In this document: one piece after another, positions 41,975-51,018 of the stretch
How the letters are laid out: the number at the start of each line of letters is the position of its first letter
How positions within the stretch are numbered: position 1 is the stretch's first letter
Source: Hyphomicrobiales bacterium
Lineage (GTDB): Bacteria > Pseudomonadota > Alphaproteobacteria > Rhizobiales > Rhizobiaceae
NCBI GenBank assembly: GCA_900469345.1
Contig: UBWZ01000006.1
Span: 1 to 64,000 of the forward strand
Direction: 5' to 3'
Length of the DNA stretch: 64,000 bases
The notes under the pieces: model-generated
Seen by the model: the letters and a program-made list of their open reading frames with translations, nothing else
Told to the model about the DNA's origin: nothing
Databases searched by the model: none
Position numbers and translations under genes: made by a program

Positions 41975-42730
41975 ATGCTCGAGATCCGCAACCTGCACGC
42001 CCGCATCGCCGAAGATGGCACTGAAATCATCCGTGGCCTGAACCTGACGGTCCGGGCCGGCGAAGTCGCCGCCATCATGGGCCCGAACGGTTCCGGCAAG
42101 TCGACCCTGTCCTACATCCTGTCGGGCCGCGAAGATTACGAGGTCACTGAAGGCGAGATTCTCCTCAACGGGGAAAGCATTCTCGAGCTCGACCCTGCAG
42201 AGCGCGCATCCAAGGGCGTCTTCCTCGCCTTCCAGTACCCCGTGGAGATCCCGGGTGTAGCCACCATGCAGTTCCTGAAGGTGGCCATGAACGAGCAGCG
42301 CAAAGCGCGCGGCGAGGAAGAGCTGACGACCCCGGACTTCATCCGACGCGTCAAGGATGCGGCCGCAAAGCTGCAGATCGACCAGGCCATGCTGCGGCGT
42401 CCGCTCAATGTCGGGTTTTCCGGCGGCGAGAAGAAGCGCGCCGAGATCCTCCAGATGGCGTTGCTCGAGCCGAGCCTCTGCGTTCTCGACGAAACCGACT
42501 CCGGTCTCGATATCGACGCACTGAAGATCGTGGCCGATGGCGTCAATGCGTTGAAGTCCCCCGACCGCGCCACAATCGTCATCACCCATTATCAGCGGCT
42601 CCTCGACTACATCATCCCGGACACGGTCCACGTCCTCTACAAGGGCCAGATCATCCGCAGCGGCGACAAGGCTTTGGCCCACGAGCTCGAGGCCAACGGC
42701 TATGCCGATATCATCGGCCAGGCCGCCTGA
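41975..42730 (+). CDS. sufC: Fe-S cluster assembly ATPase SufC
   Basis: A 251-residue ABC-type ATPase. Walker A is GPNGSGKS (36-43), the signature FSGGEKKR and Walker B CVLDETDSGLD. Two copies sit on SufB and SufD and drive cluster assembly on SufB. Confidence 0.98.
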   Translation: MLEIRNLHARIAEDGTEIIRGLNLTVRAGEVAAIMGPNGSGKSTLSYILSGREDYEVTEGEILLNGESILELDPAERASKGVFLAFQYPVEIPGVATMQFLKVAMNEQRKARGEEELTTPDFIRRVKDAAAKLQIDQAMLRRPLNVGFSGGEKKRAEILQMALLEPSLCVLDETDSGLDIDALKIVADGVNALKSPDRATIVITHYQRLLDYIIPDTVHVLYKGQIIRSGDKALAHELEANGYADIIGQAA

Positions 42731-42751
42731 GGCGAGAAAGGCTTGACGACC

Positions 42752-44032
42752 ATGCAGACGACAATCCAACCCGCCATCCGGCTGACCGCCGCCGAGACAG
42801 CCCTTGTCGACGCCTTCAGCGCGCAGATCGGCGAGCTGCCGGGCAACGGCGCCGTGATCGGCACCCGCGACCGGCTTCTGGACGAGCTTAAAAAGACAGG
42901 CCTGCCGACCCGCAGGGTCGAAGCCTGGCATTATACCGACCTCAAGAACCTGCTGCGCACCATCCCAGACGGCCACGCGACGGCGGCGGCAGAAGCTGCG
43001 TCGCCGCTCGTCGAGGGCGCTTTCGTGCTTCCCGTGCTGCAAGGTGTCGCAAATGACCGCGCCGGCATCGACGGCATCGGTCTGGCGACGCTGCGCGAAC
43101 GGCTGACCGACGGTTCGGCTGCGGCCGGTTTGACCGCGCTCGACAAGGACGATGCGATCGGCCGTATCAACGGCAGCTTCGTGCGCGACGGCTATGTCCT
43201 GACCGTTCCGGCCGAGACGGAGATCTCCGCCCCGGTCGAACTGCAGGCCCGCCATGCCGGTGGCCAGATCCACACCCGCTTTGAAGCCTCGTTTGGCGCC
43301 GGCTCCAAGGCGACCGTGGTGGAGCGTCACCAGGCGGTGACAGAAGATGCGGCGCTGGTGTCGACGGTCAGTGACATCGCCCTCGAAGACGGGGCCGAGA
43401 TCACCTGGATCATCCTGCAGCAGCAGGGCGTCACCGACACCCATCTTGGCCAGATCCGCGTCAAGCTCGGGCAGCGCTCGAAGCTGCGGCTGTTCGTCAT
43501 CAACGCCGGCGGCAAGCTCGTCCGCCAGGAACTGCGCATCGAGGTGGACGGCGAGGGTGCCGACCTGACCCTGCGCGGCGTCAATCTTCTCGGCGGCGAA
43601 AGCCACACCGACGTGACGCTGGTGCTCGGCCACAATGTCGCGCACACCCAGTCGACCGAGACTTTCCGCAACGTGGTGCTCGACCGTGCGAGCGGTGTTT
43701 TCCAGGGCATGATCCGGGTTGCCCCGGACGCGCAGAAGACCGATGCGAAGATGGCGTGCAACACCCTTCTTCTCTCCGACGAGGCGGATTTCGCCGCCAA
43801 GCCCGAGCTCGAGATCTTTGCCGACGACGTGATCTGCGGCCATGGCGCCACCGTCACGGACATCAGCCGGACCCATCTCTTCTACCTGATGGCGAGAGGC
43901 GTTCCGGAGAACAAGGCGCGCGCCATGCTCGTCAATGCCTTCGTCGCCGAGATCGTCGAGGAGCTCGAGGAAGAGAAGCTGGTCGAGGCGCTCGAAGAGA
44001 TCGTTTCGACCTGGCTGGAACGGCACGCCTGA
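42752..44032 (+). CDS. sufD: Fe-S cluster assembly protein SufD
   Basis: A 426-residue SufD. Conserved C-terminal segments include LGGESHTDVTLVLGHN, QMIRVAPDAQKTDAKMACN-like sequence (GMIRVAPDAQKTDAKMACN), CGHGATVTDIS and RGVPENKARAMLVNAFVAE. The ATG at 42752 lies ten bases after AAAGG; a TTG at 42743 is too close. It forms the SufBC2D complex with its neighbours. Confidence 0.96.
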   Translation: MQTTIQPAIRLTAAETALVDAFSAQIGELPGNGAVIGTRDRLLDELKKTGLPTRRVEAWHYTDLKNLLRTIPDGHATAAAEAASPLVEGAFVLPVLQGVANDRAGIDGIGLATLRERLTDGSAAAGLTALDKDDAIGRINGSFVRDGYVLTVPAETEISAPVELQARHAGGQIHTRFEASFGAGSKATVVERHQAVTEDAALVSTVSDIALEDGAEITWIILQQQGVTDTHLGQIRVKLGQRSKLRLFVINAGGKLVRQELRIEVDGEGADLTLRGVNLLGGESHTDVTLVLGHNVAHTQSTETFRNVVLDRASGVFQGMIRVAPDAQKTDAKMACNTLLLSDEADFAAKPELEIFADDVICGHGATVTDISRTHLFYLMARGVPENKARAMLVNAFVAEIVEELEEEKLVEALEEIVSTWLERHA

Positions 44033-44108
44033 GCGCAAGGCGTCGCGCAATCGCCGGGCTTGAGGGCCCGGCAGGCCGCCCGACCGGTTCGGGGCAAAGG
44101 AGTTTGAG

Positions 44109-45350
44109 ATGGACCAGATGTCCCCCGTGACACCCTATGACGTCGAGACGATCAGACGGGATTTTCCGATCCTGTCGACGATCGTCAACGGCAAACCCCT
44201 GGTTTATCTCGACAACGGCGCCTCCGCGCAAAAGCCGCAGGCGGTAATCGACGCGATCAGCCACGCCTACAGCCACGAATACGCCAACGTCCATCGTGGA
44301 CTGCACTATCTGTCGAACACCGCCACCGAAGCCTATGAAGCGTCTCGCGAAAAGGTGCGCCGCTTCCTCAATGCCGGTTCGGTCGACGAGATCGTCTTCA
44401 CCAAGAATTCGACGGAGGCGATCAACACGGTCGCCTATGGCTTTGGCATGCCGAATATCGGCGAGGGCGACGAAATCGTCCTGACGATCATGGAGCACCA
44501 CTCCAACATCGTGCCATGGCACTTTATCCGCGAACGACAGGGCGCCAAGTTGGTCTGGGTGCCGGTCGACGACGAGGGAGCCTTCCACCTGGAAGACTTC
44601 GAAAAGTCGCTGACGGAGAAGACCAAGCTGGTCGCGATCACCCACATGTCGAACGCGCTCGGAACGGTGGTCCCGGTCAAGGAAGTCTGCCGCATCGCCC
44701 ATGAGCGCGGGATTCCGGTGCTGGTCGATGGCAGCCAGGGCGCGGTGCACATGCCGGTCGACGTCCGCGACATCGACTGCGACTGGTATGTCATGACCGG
44801 GCACAAGCTTTACGGTCCGTCGGGCATCGGCGTTCTCTACGGCAAGGCCGACCGGCTGAAGCAGATGCGGCCCTTCCAGGGCGGCGGCGAGATGATCATC
44901 GAGGTTGGCGAGGACATCGTCACCTATAATGACCCGCCGCATCGCTTTGAAGCGGGCACGCCGCCGATCGTGCAGGCCATCGGCCTCGGTTACGCGCTCG
45001 ACTACATGGAGAAGATTGGCCGCGAGGCGATTGCCCGCCACGAGGCGGATCTGGCCGCCTACGCGACGGAGCGTCTGCAAGCCATCAATTCTCTGCGCAT
45101 CATCGGCAATGCGCCGGGCAAGGGAGCGATCTTCTCCTTCGAGCTTGCCGGCATCCACGCCCACGACGTGTCGATGGTGATCGACCGCAAGGGTGTCGCG
45201 GTGCGGGCAGGAACGCATTGCGCCATGCCGCTCTTGAAACGCTTCGGCGTGACCTCCACATGCCGGGCATCCTTCGGGATGTACAATACCCGTGCCGAAG
45301 TCGACGCGCTGGCCGATGCACTCGACTACGCACGCAACTTTTTCGCCTAA
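44109..45350 (+). CDS. sufS: cysteine desulfurase SufS
   Basis: A 413-residue group II cysteine desulfurase. PLP Lys is in MTGHKLYGPSG and the active Cys in TSTCRASFGMYN. It normally needs SufE or SufU as sulfur carrier; neither gene is in this window. The ATG at 44109 follows AAAGGAG. Confidence 0.97.
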   Translation: MDQMSPVTPYDVETIRRDFPILSTIVNGKPLVYLDNGASAQKPQAVIDAISHAYSHEYANVHRGLHYLSNTATEAYEASREKVRRFLNAGSVDEIVFTKNSTEAINTVAYGFGMPNIGEGDEIVLTIMEHHSNIVPWHFIRERQGAKLVWVPVDDEGAFHLEDFEKSLTEKTKLVAITHMSNALGTVVPVKEVCRIAHERGIPVLVDGSQGAVHMPVDVRDIDCDWYVMTGHKLYGPSGIGVLYGKADRLKQMRPFQGGGEMIIEVGEDIVTYNDPPHRFEAGTPPIVQAIGLGYALDYMEKIGREAIARHEADLAAYATERLQAINSLRIIGNAPGKGAIFSFELAGIHAHDVSMVIDRKGVAVRAGTHCAMPLLKRFGVTSTCRASFGMYNTRAEVDALADALDYARNFFA

Positions 45351-45375
45351 CCAATTCATGACCGGGGATTTCACC

Positions 45376-45756
45376 ATGGCCATCGACGAATCGATACCGA
45401 AGTGGGACGCGCGGGAAGGGATCATCCAGTCCGCGATCCCGGCTGATGAACTCGCGCGCCTGAGCGATGACATCGTCGCTGCGCTGAAAACGGTCTACGA
45501 CCCCGAAATTCCTGCCGACATCTTCGAACTTGGTCTTATCTACAAGATCGATATCGAGGACGACCGGATGGTCAAGATCATGATGACCCTGACGGCGCCA
45601 GGCTGCCCTGTGGCCGGCGAGATGCCGGGCTGGGTCGACAATGCGGTCAGTTCCGTCGAAGGCGTCTCCGGCGTCGAGGTCGAGATGACCTTCGATCCGC
45701 CATGGACGCCCGAGCGCATGTCGGAGGAGGCTCAGGTCGCGGTTGGCTGGTATTGA
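45376..45756 (+). CDS. MIP18/DUF59-family SUF-associated protein
   Basis: A 126-residue protein of the MIP18/DUF59 family, called SufX in the Agrobacterium operon. VYDPEIPADIFELGLIYKI and LTAPGCPVAGEMPGW, with its conserved Cys, are diagnostic. The family aids Fe-S maturation. The ATG at 45376 has GGGGA seven bases upstream; frames open earlier overlap sufS and lack such a site. Confidence 0.92.
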   Translation: MAIDESIPKWDAREGIIQSAIPADELARLSDDIVAALKTVYDPEIPADIFELGLIYKIDIEDDRMVKIMMTLTAPGCPVAGEMPGWVDNAVSSVEGVSGVEVEMTFDPPWTPERMSEEAQVAVGWY

Positions 45757-45833
45757 TCCGTTTACTCGCCGGTCTTACATTGGAATCGTGAAGCGCCGGG
45801 CCTTGAACCCGGTTGCGGAAGGAGAATGAGCCC

Positions 45834-46223
45834 ATGGGCTTTGCAGTCATGACGATGACCGAAGGTGCGGCCGACAGGGTGCGGCAGATCGTCGGCAATT
45901 CCGGACCGGACGCGAAGGGCATTCGCGTCGGCATCAAGAAGGGCGGTTGTGCTGGGATGGAATATACGGTCGCCCTGGTGACTGAGCCCAATCCCAAGGA
46001 CGATCTTGTCGAGCTCGACGGCGCGAGCGTCTGGATCGAGCCCTCGGCTGTCCTCTACCTTCTCGGTACCCAGATGGACTTTGAGACGACGCAGCTGCGC
46101 TCCGGCTTCATCTTCGTCAACCCGAACCAGACCTCGGCTTGCGGCTGTGGAGAATCGGTCGAACTGAAGCCTGCCGATCTGGCAGCGCTCGCTCGGCAGC
46201 GGGAAACGGAAGCCCGCGTCTGA
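45834..46223 (+). CDS. sufA: A-type Fe-S carrier SufA
   Basis: A 129-residue A-type carrier with the three ligand cysteines Cys39 (KGGCAGMEY), Cys103 and Cys105 (SACGCGES). It passes clusters from SufBCD to target enzymes. The ATG at 45834 follows GAAGGAG. It is the last gene of the operon, followed by a strong terminator. Confidence 0.96.
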   Translation: MGFAVMTMTEGAADRVRQIVGNSGPDAKGIRVGIKKGGCAGMEYTVALVTEPNPKDDLVELDGASVWIEPSAVLYLLGTQMDFETTQLRSGFIFVNPNQTSACGCGESVELKPADLAALARQRETEARV

Positions 46224-46245
46224 TCGGCCGGTTGCAGAATATTCG

Positions 46246-46272
46246 AAAGGGGGCCTTGAGGCCCCTTTTTTT
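46246..46272. terminator. suf operon terminator, also at the efflux permease end
   Basis: GGGGCC (46250-46255), loop TTGA, GGCCCC (46260-46265), then seven T; AAA precedes the stem. The minus-strand permease stop (46273-46271) lies at its edge, so it may serve both converging operons. Confidence 0.92.
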
Positions 46273-47476
46273 ATTCGTGGCGAAGCGCCTCGATCGGGTT
46301 AAGGCGGGCGGCGCGACGCGCCGGGAAATAGCCGAACACCATGCCGATCGCGGCCGAGAAGGCGAAGGCGACGAGAATGACCGTCGGGCTTGCCACGAAG
46401 GGAACGCCGAGCAGCGACACCACGCCGTAGGCAAGCGCCAGCCCGGCCAGGATGCCGGTCACGCCGCCGAAGATCGACAGCATCACGGCTTCCACCAGGA
46501 ACTGGGTAAGCACCTGGTTTTCGAGCGCGCCAATGGCAAGCCGGATGCCGATCTCGCGTGTCCGCTCGGTCACCGACACCAGCATGATGTTCATAATGCC
46601 GATGCCGCCGACGAGCAGGCTGACGGCCGCGACCGCGCCAAGCAGCCCGGTCAGGAGAACTGTCGTGCCGGTCATCGCCGCGGCGATCTGCGACATGTCG
46701 TTGACGGAAAAATCGTCCTCCCGACCAAGCCCGATCTTGCGCCGCTCGCGCATCAGCCCTTCGACGTCTGACTGCACCTTGGCGGTGGAAACGCCGTCCT
46801 GCGCCGACAAGACGATGCTGCTGATCGTCGAGGTGCCGCCGATGCGCCGCTGGTGCAGCTTGAGCGGCATGATCACCGTGTCGTCCTGGTCGTCGCCCAT
46901 GCCTGACTGGCCCTTGACGGCGAGAACGCCCACCACCGGGCAGGCGACATTGCTGACGCGGATGTTCTGTCCGACCGGATCGGCTGCCCCGAACAATTCC
47001 TTACGTACGGTCTCGCCGATGATGCAGGCCGCCCGGCTGCCGCGGTCCTCGTTGGGCAGGAAGGTCCGGCCGAGGGCCACGTCCCAGTCCTGGGCAATCA
47101 GGTAGTCATTGGTGGTGCCGATCACGCTGCTCGAATGGTTGGCACCGCCGGCAATGATGGTCGCGGTACCGCGGTTGATCGGTGCGACGGCCCGCAGACC
47201 GCTCACCTGCTCCTGCATCGCCTGCACGTCCTTGTCGGTAAACCGTTTTGCCTCGGTGCTGGCGCGGCCGGGTCCCCATTGGCCCGGACGCACGAACAGC
47301 GTGTTGGTGCCGAGGCGCGAAAGCTCGTTCTTGACTTGCGCCGTTGTACCGTTGCCGATCGTGACCATGGCGATCACCGCGGCGACCCCGATGACGACGC
47401 CGAGCACGGTCAGGAACGAGCGCAGCATGTTGCGGCTGATCGCGCGCCAGGCAAGTTTGGTACCCTCAAACAGCAT
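46271..47476 (-). CDS. MacB-like ABC transporter permease
   Basis: A 401-residue permease of the MacB/FtsX type. It has one helix near residues 20-45, a large periplasmic domain (about 55-270) and three C-terminal helices ending PARRAARLNPIEALRHE, the FtsX motif. Unlike E. coli MacB the ATPase is a separate gene. The ATG at 47476 overlaps the ATPase end by 11 bases. The substrate is unknown; candidates are peptides, macrolides or lipids. Confidence 0.9.
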   Translation of the reverse strand: MLFEGTKLAWRAISRNMLRSFLTVLGVVIGVAAVIAMVTIGNGTTAQVKNELSRLGTNTLFVRPGQWGPGRASTEAKRFTDKDVQAMQEQVSGLRAVAPINRGTATIIAGGANHSSSVIGTTNDYLIAQDWDVALGRTFLPNEDRGSRAACIIGETVRKELFGAADPVGQNIRVSNVACPVVGVLAVKGQSGMGDDQDDTVIMPLKLHQRRIGGTSTISSIVLSAQDGVSTAKVQSDVEGLMRERRKIGLGREDDFSVNDMSQIAAAMTGTTVLLTGLLGAVAAVSLLVGGIGIMNIMLVSVTERTREIGIRLAIGALENQVLTQFLVEAVMLSIFGGVTGILAGLALAYGVVSLLGVPFVASPTVILVAFAFSAAIGMVFGYFPARRAARLNPIEALRHE

Positions 47477-48209
47477 GCTGCACCTCGGCCGTTCGCTGCT
47501 CGTCGGACACCAGGTGACCATCGACGAAGCGCAGCAGACGCCGTCCGTAGGCGGCGATGTCTTCCTCGTGGGTGACCATGATGACGGTGATGCCGTTCTC
47601 CCTGTTCAGCCGCGTGATGAGATGCATGATCTCGACGCTGGTTTTCGTATCGAGATTACCGGTCGGCTCGTCGGCGAGAAGCACGGCCGGATCGGTGACG
47701 ATTGCCCTTGCGATGGCGACGCGCTGCTGCTGGCCGCCCGACAGTTCCTGCGTCGTATGGTCCGCTCGGCCGCTGAGCCCGACCTGGTCGAGTGCCAGCA
47801 AGGCGCGCCGGCGTCGCTCGCGGTGTTCCATGCCGCGGTAGACGAGCGGCAGCTCGACGTTCTCCACCGCCGAGGTACGGGCCAGGAGGTTGAACCCCTG
47901 GAAGACGAAACCGAGCATGTGCCGGCGCATCAGCGTCAGCTGCGCCCGGTCGAAGCCGCTCGTCGGAACGCCCTGGAACCGGTATTCGCCGGATGTCGGG
48001 CGGTCGAGGCCGCCGATGATGTTCATGGCGGTCGACTTGCCCGAGCCGGACGGCCCCATGATCGCCAGGAACTCGCCGCCGGAGATGGAGAAATCGATCT
48101 GGTCCAGCGCGCGGATCGTGGCTTCGCCGCGACCGTAAAACTTTGAGACCTTGTCGAACGCGATGAGCGGTACCACGGCGTCGGTCCTACTGGTTGCGGG
48201 CGACGGCAT
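47466..48209 (-). CDS. MacB-like ABC transporter ATP-binding protein
   Basis: A 247-residue ATPase of the LolD/MacB class: Walker A GPSGSGKST, Q-loop FVFQGFNLL, signature LSGGQQQRVAIARA, Walker B LLADEPTGNLD. Its start overlaps the end of the membrane-fusion gene by 23 bases, and its end overlaps the permease start. The three genes form one unit. Confidence 0.93.
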   Translation of the reverse strand: MPSPATSRTDAVVPLIAFDKVSKFYGRGEATIRALDQIDFSISGGEFLAIMGPSGSGKSTAMNIIGGLDRPTSGEYRFQGVPTSGFDRAQLTLMRRHMLGFVFQGFNLLARTSAVENVELPLVYRGMEHRERRRRALLALDQVGLSGRADHTTQELSGGQQQRVAIARAIVTDPAVLLADEPTGNLDTKTSVEIMHLITRLNRENGITVIMVTHEEDIAAYGRRLLRFVDGHLVSDEQRTAEVQHAV

Positions 48210-49506
48210 CGGTCACCAGAGCGTCGCCGTCGCCGATTCCGCCGCCTTTCAAAACGGTGAACTGGCCGTCCGTCGGCCCCGTCTCGACGGGAACGCGTTC
48301 CGGCGTGCCGTTGCGCAGTACCCAGACGGCGCGCTGACCAGAACTGCCTTTTTCTTCCTGCGGCGTCCCGTTGGTGCGCGGCCGTGGCGGAGCAAACATC
48401 CGGTTGAGCAAGCTGCCGCGGCGTGCCCGTGCGGCCACCGGCGGCGAATAGCGCAATGCTGCGTTGGGAATGAGAACGGCGTCACGCACCGCCTCGACGG
48501 TGATGTCGGCCGTGGCGGTCATCCCCGGTCGCAGCAGCAGATCCTCGTTGTCGACCGTCAGGATCGCCTTGTAGGTAACGACGTTGGAGACGGTTTCGGA
48601 GGCGAACCTTACCGCCTGGATGGCGGCCGGAAAGTTGCGGTCGGGATAGGCGTCGACCGAAAAGCGTGCCGGCTGGCTCTCGCGGACCTGTCCGACGTCC
48701 GCCTCGTCGACCGAGACCTGCAGTTCCATCCGCCGTAGGTCGCCGGCGATGGTGAACAGCACCGGCGCATTGAGGGAAGAGGCCACCGTCGCGCCCGGAT
48801 CCACCGCGCGGGTCAGCACGACGCCGTCGATCGGCGAGACGATGGTCAGCTTGGAGAGGTTCACTTCGGCCAGCCGCAGGCTCGCCTCGGCCGACAGGAC
48901 GGCAGCCGCGTTGACGTCCTTTGTCGCCAGCGCCGACTCGTACGTATACTGCGCCGCATCAAGTTCCTTCTGGCTTGAGATCTTGTTGCTGACGAGGCCG
49001 GTCAGCCGGTCGAGAGAGATTTTTGCGGACTGGGCCTCGGCCTCCGCCTTCAGGACATTCGCCTTGGCCGAAGCCAGCTCTGCACGCGCGCTCTGGACGT
49101 CGGCTTCCTGCTTGTTGGTGTCGAGTTCGGCAAGGATATCGCCCTTCTTGACGGGACTGTTGTAGGTGACGTTCACCTTGCGCACGGTCCCGGAGAGCTC
49201 GCTCGATATGTCCACCTGGTCGGTCGGCTGGACGGAGCCCGTCGCCGTGACGACGACCGAAAGATCACCGCGCTTGGCGGCGACCGTCGTGTAGGTGAAT
49301 TGCGGCGCGGCGCGATTGAGGTAGCTGTACGCACCCGCGGCTGCCGCCAGCAGCACGACGATAACGAGCGGCCACAGGAACCGGCGACCCTTGCGCCGCT
49401 TGCCTGACTGGGCGAGGACCGCAGCGAGGTCGGGAGCATTCGCCTTGGTTGCGGGATCGGTCTGGGTCTGAACGTTCAAGTCAGGGCCTCGGGGTCTACT
49501 CGGCAT
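48187..49506 (-). CDS. HlyD/MacA-type membrane fusion protein
   Basis: A 439-residue periplasmic adaptor. One N-terminal helix is near residues 43-60 (FLWPLVIVVLLAAAAGAYSYL). It is followed by a lipoyl-like domain, a coiled-coil hairpin (about 130-215) and a beta-barrel domain, with ATGSVQPTDQVDISSELSG as the family start. The ATG at 49506 is assumed although no ribosome site is obvious; longer frames open to 49644. First gene of the MacAB-like operon; no TolC gene is near. Confidence 0.88.
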   Translation of the reverse strand: MPSRPRGPDLNVQTQTDPATKANAPDLAAVLAQSGKRRKGRRFLWPLVIVVLLAAAAGAYSYLNRAAPQFTYTTVAAKRGDLSVVVTATGSVQPTDQVDISSELSGTVRKVNVTYNSPVKKGDILAELDTNKQEADVQSARAELASAKANVLKAEAEAQSAKISLDRLTGLVSNKISSQKELDAAQYTYESALATKDVNAAAVLSAEASLRLAEVNLSKLTIVSPIDGVVLTRAVDPGATVASSLNAPVLFTIAGDLRRMELQVSVDEADVGQVRESQPARFSVDAYPDRNFPAAIQAVRFASETVSNVVTYKAILTVDNEDLLLRPGMTATADITVEAVRDAVLIPNAALRYSPPVAARARRGSLLNRMFAPPRPRTNGTPQEEKGSSGQRAVWVLRNGTPERVPVETGPTDGQFTVLKGGGIGDGDALVTDAVARNQ

Positions 49507-49729
49507 CGGGGAGGTACGGTTTTTACAAAGATGGTGGCGGCGGGATGGGGCCGCAAGCATGGCTTTGCCGTTCGCAGATCCCATGCCACGAAACCTCCTG
49601 CGCACAAACTTAATTGTCTGTAAGGTGCTGGCGACGCGCTGCATGCCGCCCTACCGGATAATCCGTCCGGACGCTGCATCGATATCAGGCGTCGCGCGTT
49701 ACCCCCGCGCAAAACAACAGGAGTTTCCC

Positions 49730-49990
49730 ATGATCGATGTATCGACAATCAAGGAACATGCCGAAGTCATCGGCGCGGATGGCGTTCACGTCGGAACCGT
49801 GGACCACGTGGAAGGCGACCGGATCAAGCTGACCAAGAAGGACAGCGGCGGCGGCCAGCACGAAGGCCACCACCACTACATTTCGCTGGAACTGGTCGCG
49901 GAAGTCGAAGGCGAGCGCGTCCGGCTTTCGGCCAACAGCGATGTCGCGATCACCTTCGAGGAAGAAGAAAGCGGCAAGCCCGTTCACTGA
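49730..49990 (+). CDS. DUF2171 family small protein
   Basis: An 86-residue soluble protein beginning IDVSTIKEHAEVIGADGVHVGTV, the DUF2171/PRC-barrel-like pattern, with a His-rich loop (HEGHHHYI). The function of the family is unknown; members are often stress-induced in rhizobia. AGGAG lies seven bases before the ATG. A hairpin terminator follows directly. Confidence 0.85.
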   Translation: MIDVSTIKEHAEVIGADGVHVGTVDHVEGDRIKLTKKDSGGGQHEGHHHYISLELVAEVEGERVRLSANSDVAITFEEEESGKPVH

Positions 49991-49994
49991 TACC

Positions 49995-50021
49995 AAATGG
50001 GCGCCTCAAGGGCGCCCATTT
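49995..50021. terminator. terminator between DUF2171 gene and a small membrane-protein gene
   Basis: AAATGGGCGCC (49995-50005) and GGCGCCCATTT (50011-50021) form an 11-base-pair stem with a five-base loop. It lies five bases after the DUF2171 stop and can also act on the converging minus-strand gene. Confidence 0.88.
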
Positions 50022-50047
50022 CATTTGTCCTAATGTTTTCGTTTTAC

Positions 50048-50230
50048 CTAGTGGGTGGAACCCGGGACGCCAAAGCGTTCGGGTAGAAATGCCGTTTCGG
50101 TCGACGCGCCATCGAGGCGATCGGACTTTGAGGCGATATTGCTGGTGCTGGATGGCTGGAGGACATAGAGGGTGACGAGGCCACCCATAATGGCCGACAT
50201 CACCGCGAGCAGAACATTTCTGGCAACCAT
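50048..50230 (-). CDS. small membrane protein, 60 residues
   Basis: A 60-residue protein with one N-terminal helix (residues 4-23, NVLLAVMSAIMGGLVTLYVL) and a polar tail of about 35 residues. AAGGAGACC precedes the ATG at 50230, a strong site. I recognise no family. A GGAAC-N16-AGTT promoter-like element lies 27-51 bases upstream, close to the EcfG consensus. Layout resembles the next small gene (50366-50491). Confidence 0.65.
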   Translation of the reverse strand: MVARNVLLAVMSAIMGGLVTLYVLQPSSTSNIASKSDRLDGASTETAFLPERFGVPGSTH

Positions 50231-50254
50231 GGCAAGGTCTCCTTCTACAGACGC

Positions 50255-50281
50255 TTAACTTGTCCAAGAAGAAAACGTTCC
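50255..50281 (-). promoter_or_regulatory. EcfG-like promoter of the 60-residue membrane-protein gene
   Basis: On the minus strand GGAAC (50281-50277) is followed after 16 bases by AGTT (50260-50257). The EcfG/RpoE2 general stress consensus in alphaproteobacteria is GGAAC-N16/17-CGTT, so this is one base off. Confidence 0.5.
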
Positions 50282-50365
50282 GCGCCCAGCCTATACTCGC
50301 AAAACATAGTCTCTGACCTCACGAGACTAACACTTTTTAGACGGGGAACAGATCCCGCCGCACGG

Positions 50366-50491
50366 TCAGTTCTGGGCGGAAAGTTCCGTCGGCGAGGCAA
50401 GAATCTGGTCGCCGTTGAGGCCTTTGTCAAAATACTTGAAGGCGGCGATGCTGAGCACCGAGCCGACCAGAACAACAAAAATAATACGCAT
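50366..50491 (-). CDS. small membrane protein, 41 residues
   Basis: A 41-residue protein with one N-terminal helix (residues 2-18, RIIFVVLVGSVLSIAAF) and a short polar tail ending LSAQN. AAGGAG lies seven bases before the ATG at 50491. A perfect EcfG consensus promoter stands 24-48 bases upstream. No family is recognised; expression under general stress is inferred. Confidence 0.7.
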   Translation of the reverse strand: MRIIFVVLVGSVLSIAAFKYFDKGLNGDQILASPTELSAQN

Positions 50492-50514
50492 CAGTAATCT
50501 CCTTCGGCCAACAC

Positions 50515-50539
50515 AACGACGCTGGGCGAGTGCAGTTCC
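50515..50539 (-). promoter_or_regulatory. EcfG (general stress) promoter, exact consensus
   Basis: On the minus strand GGAAC (50539-50535), a 16-base spacer and CGTT (50518-50515). All nine consensus bases and the spacing match EcfG/RpoE2 promoters of alphaproteobacteria. It is correctly placed for the 41-residue membrane-protein gene. Confidence 0.78.
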
Positions 50540-50757
50540 CTGACACTCCGTGCCGCTGCATGCCTTTCGGAGAATAGATAGTTGCTGTGTACTTCGTGCA
50601 TCAGATCGCCGGCCATCACAGCCGCGTGATGTCAGGTCGGCGACCTTTTCGATAACTTGCGGGCAAGGCATGAAAGGCCTTCACCGAGCGAACTCTTGTG
50701 CATCCCGCGCATTTCTCACGGGTTCACTATTGATCATACCAAACCTTAGGAATGCGC

Positions 50758-51000
50758 ATGCCCGGCACCAATACCATTTTCATGTTTCTCGGCTTCGACA
50801 GGAATGAACGCGGCGACGCCGTGCCCGTCTCGCAATCGCAGCAGGCGGAAAGCGAGGCAGACGCCATAGAGTCGGCGGAAGAACTCGCGGGCAGCCATGC
50901 GGGCGCCGTCGCCTGGCGTCGCGATGTCATGGCGGCGATCGGCGAAATGGGGGAGCCGGTCATCATCTTCCGGCGCGGCCTGGTCGGCGACTTCAACTAG
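50758..51000 (+). CDS. hypothetical protein, 80 residues
   Basis: An 80-residue soluble acidic protein. It begins PGTNTIFMFLGFDRNERGDAV and has an acidic helix-like middle (QQAESEADAIESAEELAGS). No domain is recognised. ATGs at 50752 and 50758 compete. AGGA is six bases from the second but touches the first, so 50758 is chosen. It converges on the methyltransferase gene. Confidence 0.55.
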   Translation: MPGTNTIFMFLGFDRNERGDAVPVSQSQQAESEADAIESAEELAGSHAGAVAWRRDVMAAIGEMGEPVIIFRRGLVGDFN

Positions 51001-51018
51001 CCGGCCAGTCGGCCAGGA

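Noticed and set aside
41870..44050. Long minus-strand frame opposite sufC and sufD
   Set aside because: Both suf genes are complete with all motifs; the reverse frame is a shadow, as are those opposite sufB and sufS.
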